Assembly (NCBI GenBank): GCA_965229695.1
Contig: OZ245921.1
Span: forward strand, 2,542,001 to 2,606,000
Origin: JANSYL01 sp965229695
Lineage (GTDB): Bacteria > Pseudomonadota > Alphaproteobacteria > Rhodobacterales > Rhodobacteraceae
DNA: 64,000 nt
Direction of reading: 5' to 3'
The stretch's first letter is position 1. The number at the start of each line of letters is the position of its first letter. Position numbers and translations under genes: made by a program. Below are positions 57,520 through 64,000 of the stretch, one piece after another. The notes under the pieces were generated by a model that saw only the letters and a program-made list of their open reading frames with translations, searched no databases and had not been told where the DNA came from.

Positions 57520-58727
57520 CCACCTGCCGGGGATGGAGGCGGGCCAAAGACCTGGTGCATGACATCACGGGCGGCGGTCATCAGGCGCACGCGCAGCCCA
57601 CCCTGTTCAACGGTTTCGGTGGCAACCAGGGGGATGCGGTATTCGGCCCCGTCTTCTTCGCCCATGCGGATGACCATCTCACCCAACACGTCACCTTGGG
57701 TGACGGGGGCAGCGATGGGTCCGGTATAGGTGAGCTCGGCGTCCAGCCCGGCTTCGATGGCGACAGGAACCAGCAGGTTCAGACTTTCGGCGGGCGCCAA
57801 GCCAACGCTATCGCCCGCGCCCATGAAGACCGGGGCGCGCGTGACCTCGACGCCCTCGGTCACAACCTCGCGTTCGACAAATTGGCGGAAGGCCCAGGAA
57901 AGAATGCGCTCGGATTCGCGGCTGCGCGCCTCGGAACTGGGCAGGCCGGTGATTACAAAGGTGACGCGTCGCGTACCCTGAACGGCCGATCCGACCAGAC
58001 CATACCCCGCCTCCTGCGTATGACCGGTTTTGAGCCCGTCTGCCCCAATGCCCATGCCGAGAATCGGGTTGCGGTTAAACCGGTTGGCGGGCGCGCGATC
58101 TTCGTAATCGAACTCGGTCACCGCGAAATAGCGATAGAGATCAGCATGTTCGGTGATGATCTCTTCGGCCAAAATGCCCAGGTCGCGCATGCTCATCACA
58201 TGGCCCGCCGCGGGCCAGCCGTTGGAATTGCGTAGCGTCGTCTGCGCCATGCCCAATTGACGGGCACGTTCGGTGGCCAGATTTGCGAAACCGGCCTCGG
58301 TTCCATCGGGGCTGAGCGCTTCGGCCAAAACGGCGGAGGCATCATTGCCCGAGACCACAATCACACCCAAGATCAATTCCTCGACCGTGGGCCGATCAGA
58401 TGTGTTCAAGAACATGGTCGAACCGCCGTAATCCATCGCGGCTTGGCTGACCGGGAGTCGGGTTTCCAAGGTCAGCCGCCCATCGGCGATGGCCTCGAAT
58501 GTCATCAGCAGGGTCATCAGCTTCGACATCGAAGCTGGGGGCAGCGGGATATCTGCGTTATGCGCCAGCAGAACCTGGCCGGTGTTGTGATCAATCACAT
58601 AGGCGGCTTCGGCTTCGGTCTGAAACCCCTGGCCCAGGGCCGGGGCGGCACAGGCCAGAAGGGCAGCAAGGGCAAAGGCCGAAGCGCGGCGGGCAAAAGC
58701 AGAGATGGCAGCGATCATGGATCCCAA
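57516..58727 (-). CDS. D-alanyl-D-alanine carboxypeptidase (PBP5/6-like)
   Basis: A 403-aa exported penicillin-binding protein. The signal peptide ends near ALGQ. SMSK is the active-site S-x-x-K, SGND the S-x-N motif, and KTGHT the K-T-G motif; a C-terminal beta domain follows. It trims peptidoglycan stem peptides in the periplasm. A start at 58718 (M4) is an alternative. It is 12 bp after the SPOR gene in the same direction. Confidence 0.96.
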   Translation of the reverse strand: MGSMIAAISAFARRASAFALAALLACAAPALGQGFQTEAEAAYVIDHNTGQVLLAHNADIPLPPASMSKLMTLLMTFEAIADGRLTLETRLPVSQAAMDYGGSTMFLNTSDRPTVEELILGVIVVSGNDASAVLAEALSPDGTEAGFANLATERARQLGMAQTTLRNSNGWPAAGHVMSMRDLGILAEEIITEHADLYRYFAVTEFDYEDRAPANRFNRNPILGMGIGADGLKTGHTQEAGYGLVGSAVQGTRRVTFVITGLPSSEARSRESERILSWAFRQFVEREVVTEGVEVTRAPVFMGAGDSVGLAPAESLNLLVPVAIEAGLDAELTYTGPIAAPVTQGDVLGEMVIRMGEEDGAEYRIPLVATETVEQGGLRVRLMTAARDVMHQVFGPPPSPAGG

Positions 58728-58739
58728 GGCGTTATGGCG

Positions 58740-59663
58740 TTACCGCCGAACGAAATATGCGTCCTCAAAGCCCAATTCGCGTACCGAGTCCAGGATCGCG
58801 CTGCGATCTTCTGTGGAATTTGCCGGGCCCACGACCACGCGCCAGAAGCGGCGACCGTTCGAGGTCTGATCATAGATCGTGGGCACAAGTCCGACCCCGC
58901 GCAAGGCCTGACCGGTATTGGTGGCGTTTTCTTGCACAGAGAAGATGCCGATTTGGACATAAGCCCGCTCAAGCGAGGAGGCGGCCGCAGGGGTGGCCGC
59001 AGGCGCGGGTGCGGTTGCAACGGCGGGCGTGGCCTCAACCGGTTCGGCCGAGGCGGTTGCGCGGGTCGCGGCCTCAATCTCGCTGGCTTCGATGGCGGCC
59101 GCGGCCGCGGCGATCGGGTCTTCTAGGCTGGTGCTGGTGATTTCGGGCGTCTCAACGGCAGGGGCGTCGGCAACCGCGACGGGCGCATCGGTGGCCGGTG
59201 CCGCGGTGGGTTCCGACACTTCCTCCCGCCGCAAGGCGGTGACGTTTAGCATGGTCGGGTCGCCGGCCAGCACATTGAGCGCGGCTGCAGCATCTGACGA
59301 CACCATCAGTTCAGGCCCCGGATTTTCCCGTTCACGCCGGAAGAGCGCGCCGATGACAAACCGCCCGTTTTCCTCATTGCGGATGATCACCCGTTCCGGA
59401 TCGGTGGCCGATGGGTGCGCGACCCAAACCCCACCAAGCGACGGGCGGCCATCCCAAAGCCCATCTTCGGAGACCTGAAAGACCTCGGGCGCTTCCACGT
59501 CCCGTTCGACCAGGCGCGTGGCGCCAATGGGCGTTGGCCCATCCCCTGTCGCGTCGCGGGTGCCGAAAGGCTGAAACTCCTCCGTGCAGGCCGAGAGCGC
59601 CAGCATCGAAGCCACAAATAGCCCAAGACGGGCCACGGAATAGGGGCGTTGGGTAAGGGTCAT
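58740..59663 (-). CDS. SPOR-domain lipoprotein
   Basis: A 307-aa protein with lipobox LSAC at ~22-25. A low-complexity Ala/Pro/Thr region (~150-225) is followed by a C-terminal SPOR domain (AYVQIGIFSVQENATN through RRFWRVVVGPANS). SPOR domains bind glycan denuded of stem peptides at the septum, and RlpA-type proteins are similar. The ATG at 59663 is preferred over a GTG six codons upstream. It leads the dac-tmk-holB-tatD transcript, which is a cell-wall and division context. Confidence 0.92.
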   Translation of the reverse strand: MTLTQRPYSVARLGLFVASMLALSACTEEFQPFGTRDATGDGPTPIGATRLVERDVEAPEVFQVSEDGLWDGRPSLGGVWVAHPSATDPERVIIRNEENGRFVIGALFRRERENPGPELMVSSDAAAALNVLAGDPTMLNVTALRREEVSEPTAAPATDAPVAVADAPAVETPEITSTSLEDPIAAAAAAIEASEIEAATRATASAEPVEATPAVATAPAPAATPAAASSLERAYVQIGIFSVQENATNTGQALRGVGLVPTIYDQTSNGRRFWRVVVGPANSTEDRSAILDSVRELGFEDAYFVRR

Positions 59664-59862
59664 AACTGCTCGGTCCCGCACTCACTGGCGTCTTTTGCGC
59701 CGGGGGTTTTTCTTATCCGGTCTTGCGCCGGGTCTTGTATTTGGTCGGATAATAGCGGGTTCGGGGCCTTCTGGGAACCCGCTGTGCAGGGGCGGGCGGT
59801 AAAACGCCGTCAGCGTGACCTTTTAGAATCGCACTGCGCCCCGTAGGAGAGGGTTCGGCTGC

Positions 59863-59952
59863 GGAGGAGTGGCAGAGTGGTCGAATGCACCGGTCTTGAA
59901 AACCGGCGTGCGTGAAAGCGTACCGTGGGTTCGAATCCCACCTCCTCCGCCA
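59863..59952 (+). tRNA. tRNA-Ser (anticodon TGA), integration site
   Basis: A 90-nt class II tRNA with CCA. The acceptor pair is GGAGGAG/CTCCTCC, the anticodon stem CCGGT/ACCGG encloses CTTGAAA, and a long variable arm is present. An integrase gene starts 148 bp beyond its 3' end on the same strand, the usual layout for an element integrated into a tRNA 3' end. The second copy of the 3' end is not in the window. Confidence 0.97.
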
Positions 59953-60067
59953 CCATACATTATCAGCAGTTTGTGTTGGGTGCCTCTTCCACTCATATTT
60001 TGTTGAATTATTTGGACGATTTGGGGTGCAGTTGTTGCACTCGCTTATGTAGATTTTCTCTGCTATT

Positions 60068-60085
60068 CATACCATGTGTGGTATG
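60068..60085. promoter_or_regulatory. Inverted repeat before the integrase start
   Basis: CATACCA-TGTG-TGGTATG is a perfect 7-bp inverted repeat with a 4-bp spacer. TGTGGTAT recurs 13 bp further on (60077-60084 and 60089-60096). It lies just before the integrase TTG, in the zone where excisionase or integrase arm sites are expected. Confidence 0.35.
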
Positions 60086-60100
60086 TAATGTGGTATTGGT

Positions 60101-61309
60101 TTGGCGCTCTCTGGTAAACTAACGCGCAAGCTTGTCGCTCACCTTGGTCCCGGACGTCACGGTGACGGGAATGGGTTGTACTTAGTTGTCGATCCATCAG
60201 GAGCCCGCCGGTGGGTCGTGAGGGTGGTGGTTGCCGGAAAACGAAACAAGTGAGGCGGCCCACTTAGGACTGATTTCGGCTTGGGCAGTGCATCCTTTGT
60301 CACGCTTGGCGAAGCGCGCGATCGTGCGCTTGAATATAGGCGGATGGCGCGGCAGGGCATCAATCCTCGCTTTCAAAAAAGTCAATCTATTCCGACCTTT
60401 GAAGAGATCGCGAAGCAGGCTCATCTCGAGCGAATGCCAAAATGGAAGAATCAGAAGCATGGCCAGCAGTGGATCAACACTCTGCGCGACTATGCCTTCC
60501 CCAAAATCGGCCGAATGCCGGTCGATGCCGTAGGCACCGCAGAAGTGCTGATGTGTCTTTCGCCAGTCTGGACTGAAAAGCACGAAACTGCCCGTCGGCT
60601 GTCTCAGCGCATGAAAGTCGTCCTCGATGTCGCCAAAGCCAAGGGCTTTCGGACAGGAGAGAACCCTGTGACTGAGATCAAAGATGCCGGGGTGCTGCCG
60701 ACGGTGACCTCCCAACCGATTCATCATAAGGCGATGGCTTGGCGCGAGGTCCCCGCTCTTTACGCCCGTTTGTCCACGAGAACAGCAATTGCAGCAAAGG
60801 CGTTACAAATGACCTGCCTCACGGCGCTTCGCACTGGAGAGGTTTTGGGTGCGACCTGGGATGAGTTCAATCTCGAAGCGGAGATATGGACCATTCCTGC
60901 AGCTCGAATGAAGACCGGGCTGGAGCATCGCGTGCCACTTGTGCCCGAGACGCTGGCTCTACTTGAACCACTTCGTGAACTGAAGAGTGATGTTGTCTTC
61001 GAAGGGCAGAAGCGCCATCAACCGCTGTCGAATATGTCTATGCTGATGTTGCTTCGTCGTATGGGCGTCGAAGGCGTCACCGTACATGGTTTTCGTTCGA
61101 GTTTCAGAGATTGGGCAGCTGAGGTTGCGATGGCGCCGCGGGAGGTGGCGGAGTTATGTCTGGCGCACAAGGTCGGATCAGACGTGGAGCGTGCCTATGC
61201 GCGGTCCGACCTCTTGGATCATAGGCGAAAGTTGATGGCGGAGTGGGCTTGGTATGTAGCGAATCACGTTTCGAGTGCTGAAGGAACTCTTGATGCCAGA
61301 AAAGGATGA
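60101..61309 (+). pseudogene. Tyrosine integrase interrupted by one in-frame TGA
   Basis: Conceptual product ~402 aa. From TTG at 60101 the frame encodes the N-terminal arm-binding (DUF4102-like) domain: LGPGRHGDGNGLYLVVDPSG, then RWVVRVVVAGKRNK. It stops at TGA 60251-60253 and continues in the same frame with GGPLRTDFGLGSASFVTLGEAR. The rest is intact: a core-binding domain, then catalytic Arg in TALRTGEVLGATW, HGFRSSFRDW, LAHKVG and Tyr in RAYARSD. A CGA-to-TGA change would explain the single stop. A shorter protein could start at the TTG at 60281 but would lack part of the arm domain. Its 3' end overlaps the next gene by 17-35 bp. Confidence 0.88.
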
Positions 61310-62450
61310 GCAAGAGCACGGCTGGCGCGAACTGTTAGAGGCCGGGAAGTATTGGCAGGTTGTTGGGATCACCAGTTTACCTGAATCCGAATTGCGGGAA
61401 ATGATTGCGATCCTAGAGAGCGTTGTGCCCCAAAGGCAGTTTGGTGACGGGATGGAAACCTACACGGATTTTATCCGTCCCGAGGAGGCAACAAGCAGCG
61501 AAATAGCAGGTGCTGCGCGCCTTTTGGAGGGCGCGCAGAGTTGGCTTCACAACCGCTCGGATCGGCACATTGTTTCTGCTGAGGAACTATTCGCCAAGCC
61601 GATCGCGAAGGCGGTTTCTGTGCTCAGAGACTTGGGGGTCGAGGGGCTGCCGGATCCCCGCCAGTTTGGTAGACACGCACCAAAAGCCGCAAGCAAGCAC
61701 GCCACCGAAGCAAAAGAAGAAGAGCAAAGATTTTTCGAGCAAATTTCTGAAGCGAGGCTCGAAAGACTCCAAGTCGGGAAGGCGACGATCAGCAGAAACG
61801 TGCTCGTAACCCTCGACGAAAACAGTCCGCCTGAAGGGATCAAGCCGTCAGATATCGAGGACGCGCGTGCCGCGGTTGTTCGCCGTAAAAGCCAAACCGA
61901 CACCAAGCAGTATTACCAACTTACGGTGGATTTTGCTCTTGGAGAGATCGATCCGTTTTCTCCTCTTTGGCACAGCTTCAACATTCTCTATCAAGTCGAT
62001 AGCTACTTTAATCAACTGTCAGTTTTATTTGACCCAGGTAGTCAACGCCCATCTGAAGCATTGATCCAGCAAGTTGAACTGAACGCGTTGTCCAAGTGTA
62101 GTCTGGAGATAGGGGCCAGCTTTTCATCGCTCATGACAAAAGAAGCGGAGTATGTCGCCGTCAGTAAGGGAAAAGATGATGCCAAGCGAGGGCGTTTAGG
62201 AGGAGCGAAATCGTCCTCAAACAAGGCTAAGCGCATCGGATCATTCGTTGGACAGATAGAAGCCCTTGGGCACTTGTTTCCGCAAATTAGCGAAGAACGG
62301 CTGGTCGGTCAGGCGTTCGAAAACGCTGTAGCACAAAACCCCGAACTGTGGACGCAAGGGAGCGGTCAGCGCGACAATTACCTGATCATCATCAGGTCCG
62401 AGGATCCGTATAAGTCTCGATATGACGCGGTATTTCGGAAAACCGCTTAA
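61293..62450 (+). CDS. Unknown protein on the tRNA-Ser element
   Basis: A 385-aa protein that I do not recognise. It is soluble and acidic at the start (MPEKDEQEHGWRELLEAGKY), has a charged coiled-coil-like stretch at ~130-165 (KHATEAKEEEQRFFEQISEA), and a Lys/Ser-rich segment near 295-315. There are no membrane helices. The start is ATG 61293, or GTG 61275; both overlap the integrase end, so the two are probably co-transcribed. Base use is less GC-rich than in the core genes. Confidence 0.7.
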   Translation: MPEKDEQEHGWRELLEAGKYWQVVGITSLPESELREMIAILESVVPQRQFGDGMETYTDFIRPEEATSSEIAGAARLLEGAQSWLHNRSDRHIVSAEELFAKPIAKAVSVLRDLGVEGLPDPRQFGRHAPKAASKHATEAKEEEQRFFEQISEARLERLQVGKATISRNVLVTLDENSPPEGIKPSDIEDARAAVVRRKSQTDTKQYYQLTVDFALGEIDPFSPLWHSFNILYQVDSYFNQLSVLFDPGSQRPSEALIQQVELNALSKCSLEIGASFSSLMTKEAEYVAVSKGKDDAKRGRLGGAKSSSNKAKRIGSFVGQIEALGHLFPQISEERLVGQAFENAVAQNPELWTQGSGQRDNYLIIIRSEDPYKSRYDAVFRKTA

Positions 62451-62457
62451 GCGGTTT
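62440..62457 (+). terminator. Palindrome at the stop codon, possible terminator
   Basis: AAACCGCTTAAGCGGTTT is a perfect 18-bp palindrome that overlaps the TAA of the preceding gene. It can fold as a 7-bp stem with a TTAA loop ending in TTT. It could equally be an operator for the next gene. Confidence 0.4.
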
Positions 62458-62563
62458 CTGGATTTGAGAGAGCCGCTTTAGCACTGATTTCTCGTGCTTG
62501 CTCGAACTAGGGCAATTCAGCTTGAGTGTGTTTAGGCAATCATAATTCGAGCGAGACGAGCCT

Positions 62564-62788
62564 ATGCCAAACTTCTTCGACGAAACCCGGAGTTACGCAC
62601 CGGATGATCCCGAGATCGTCAAACTCCTAGGAAACCGGGCGCGGCAAGCGCAGCTTCGCCACCACGGAAGGTCGCCCGCATACTACCGTCTTGGACGCAA
62701 GATTTTCTATCATGGCGCTGACTTGAACTCTTGGGCAAACGCCCGACGCGTGGATCCTGCATCGGAGTTGCAACATGCCCCGCGGTGA
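62564..62788 (+). CDS. AlpA/excisionase-like small DNA-binding protein
   Basis: A 74-aa protein whose second half (RHHGRSPAYYRLGRKIFYHG, then ADLNSWANARRV) matches the helix-turn-helix of the AlpA/MerR-like excisionase group, where G-x-x-P-x-Y-x-x-x-G-R precedes an aromatic and D-L-x-x-W. It is likely the element's excisionase or regulator. It overlaps the next gene by 14 bp. Confidence 0.7.
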   Translation: MPNFFDETRSYAPDDPEIVKLLGNRARQAQLRHHGRSPAYYRLGRKIFYHGADLNSWANARRVDPASELQHAPR

Positions 62789-63152
62789 CCAACACGGAAA
62801 CAAACCAAGCTTTCTGAAGCTCGATGGTTGGATCTTTGAGCATGGCGCATATCGTGACCTTGGCTTAGGTTCCCGTGCCCTTCTTTGGGAGCTGATCCGC
62901 GTTTACAACGGCTACAACAATGGGCGTCTTTTCTTGTCCCACCGTTTGGCTGCTGCGCGCTTGAACTGCAGTCGGAACACCGTGGCGCGCTACTATCAGG
63001 AGTTGGAAGCCGCAGGTTTCTTGATCAAGACACGGGGGCATTGCTTGGGACCCGACGGGATGGGGCAGTCCGCCCATTGGGCGCTAACGCATCTTCCACG
63101 CGACGGCATGCGCGCCCAGAACAGCTTCAAATACAAAACCCCTGCCACATAA
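62775..63152 (+). CDS. Winged-helix protein of a mobile element
   Basis: A 125-aa protein with a winged-helix core: LGLGSRALLWELIRVYNGYN, then LSHRLAAARLNCSRNTVARY and LEAAGFLIKTRG, ending in AHWALTHLP. Similar small proteins accompany integrases in alphaproteobacterial islands, and some resemble replication-initiator wing domains. It overlaps the excisionase-like gene, so the two are co-expressed. Confidence 0.65.
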   Translation: MPRGDQHGNKPSFLKLDGWIFEHGAYRDLGLGSRALLWELIRVYNGYNNGRLFLSHRLAAARLNCSRNTVARYYQELEAAGFLIKTRGHCLGPDGMGQSAHWALTHLPRDGMRAQNSFKYKTPAT

Positions 63153-64000
63153 CCTTGCACCCCATGGCTTCCTTATCGCGCCAGGCTATGCAGATTTTGG
63201 GCGTTTGGCAGGACAAAGTCTCGCCATTCGCGCCATAGAAACCAAAGATCGACCGCGCAAAATCTGGGCCATATATACATCTTACCATACCATCAGTTCT
63301 GAGAACGTGAGAGACACCGACCCCACAAGCTAAGGGGGGGAAGCGAAAGTTAACCAGATACGGGTTGCCACCGGCGTCGGTCATCAGATTTTTGCGCGCG
63401 TTGTTTGCGGGGGGGGGGGTGACAGCACCGAGCTCGGACCGGTTTTTGTATCAGGCTGACATCTCTTAATCACATGGGAAGATTTGTGCGCTTCCCCGTG
63501 GCTGTGGTGTCTAAACAAGAAAAAAAATACATGAAAACAGGGCGTTCAAATCTATCTTGCTGCGTGATGGACAACCTATAGAGATCGTCAAGTCAATTAG
63601 AACAAAAGGCTCTCGGTTAAATGCGAGCAAGGCTGGCGGTGTCTGAAACCGCCTGTCAACAATTGCTGCACTGGCGATTTCACCTGGTTTGGTATTGGTG
63701 TTTAACACTGGGCCTCGGGCTGCCCGCGCCTCTAGCTATATGAGTCGATCGGGTTTGGCGCTGATCAATCGATCGATCAGGCCGGCAGAAAATCTCTAAG
63801 GGCGGGAAGCGGTCATTCGCTGCGTCCAATCCGCAGAAAAGTGCGTTGCCAAAAGCGGACAGTTGCGCTGATCTGCGAAGTAAACAGGATCAGAAGCAAG
63901 AGCGAGCGTGGGCAAATGGATCGGGTGCTACAATCGCTAGCGCCCGCAATCCGCCATCGGTGGCAAACCGCCAGCCGCGGCCTATCGGCTAAGACTGGAC
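63153..64000 (+). other. Non-coding or decayed end of the window
   Basis: 848 bp with only short frames, none convincing. It contains a 7-G run near 63334, an 11-G run at 63409-63419 and a small GGCGGT/ACCGCC hairpin at 63635-63653. From ~63,790 the base composition rises again. It could be element interior, decayed genes, or the approach to another gene beyond the window. Confidence 0.5.
63409..63419 (+). repeat. Homopolymeric tract of eleven G
   Basis: Eleven consecutive G residues after GTTTGC. No gene is clearly set across it. Such tracts can slip, and they are also prone to sequencing error. Confidence 0.8.

Noticed and set aside
63127..63384. 85-codon minus-strand frame after the winged-helix gene
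   Set aside because: It overlaps the end of the winged-helix gene, has no family resemblance and no ribosome site; likely chance.

Overview
This 64 kb window is GC-rich DNA, almost certainly from a marine alphaproteobacterium of the Rhodobacterales (Rhodobacteraceae). The evidence is gene content and protein style: an aa3-type ctaD, lipB, carA next to a yqeY-type gene, a SPOR lipoprotein-dac-tmk-holB-tatD-MBL run, a GAVSVDWVVLTAA pilin-like N-terminus and a Hint-domain protein with a typical roseobacter N-terminal half.

Layout. 1-11.6 kb is housekeeping or ordinary accessory DNA: a glycosyltransferase cut by the window edge, carA, a GatB/YqeY protein, DUF2244, a VOC protein, ctaD, a pilin-like secreted protein, a membrane LytTR regulator followed by lipB, DUF2306 and a peptidoglycan-binding protein. 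A tRNA-Leu(GAG) follows. From 12.07 to 47.10 kb there is one apparently co-directional operon dominated by a single 26,145 bp gene. Its product is an 8,714-residue surface-type protein carrying an N-terminal LEPR-XLL motif, and I found no cysteine in the whole translation. In order the operon encodes a TolC-type outer-membrane factor, a SapC-family protein, the giant protein, a GAF-like/HlyD adaptor, a PqqD-like/M50 peptidase/HlyD fusion, a short SecA-like ATPase (642 aa) and a small HlyD/RND-type adaptor. Gaps are 57, 51, 21, 3, -4 and 10 nt. An unknown gene on the opposite strand and a POTRA-less Omp85-type barrel lie just downstream. 49.3-59.7 kb is ordinary again: a secreted hypothetical, an MsbA-like ABC exporter, DUF1330, a Hint protein, an AEC transporter and the dac-tmk-holB-tatD cluster.

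A tRNA-Ser(UGA) at 59.86 kb marks the edge of an integrated element. Next to it is a tyrosine integrase gene interrupted by one in-frame TGA codon, then an unknown gene, an AlpA/excisionase-like protein and a winged-helix protein. The last ~850 bp has no convincing gene and contains an 11-base G run. The far end of the element is not visible.

The main candidate for an undescribed system is the 12-47 kb operon. I read it as a dedicated export and processing machine for one ~0.9 MDa surface protein. It has a TolC-like exit and three different lipoyl-type adaptors but no type I ABC ATPase with a C39 domain. Instead it carries a private SecA-like motor and an intramembrane-type metallopeptidase fused to an adaptor. 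Family assignments come from motifs read by eye, and the working model is inference.
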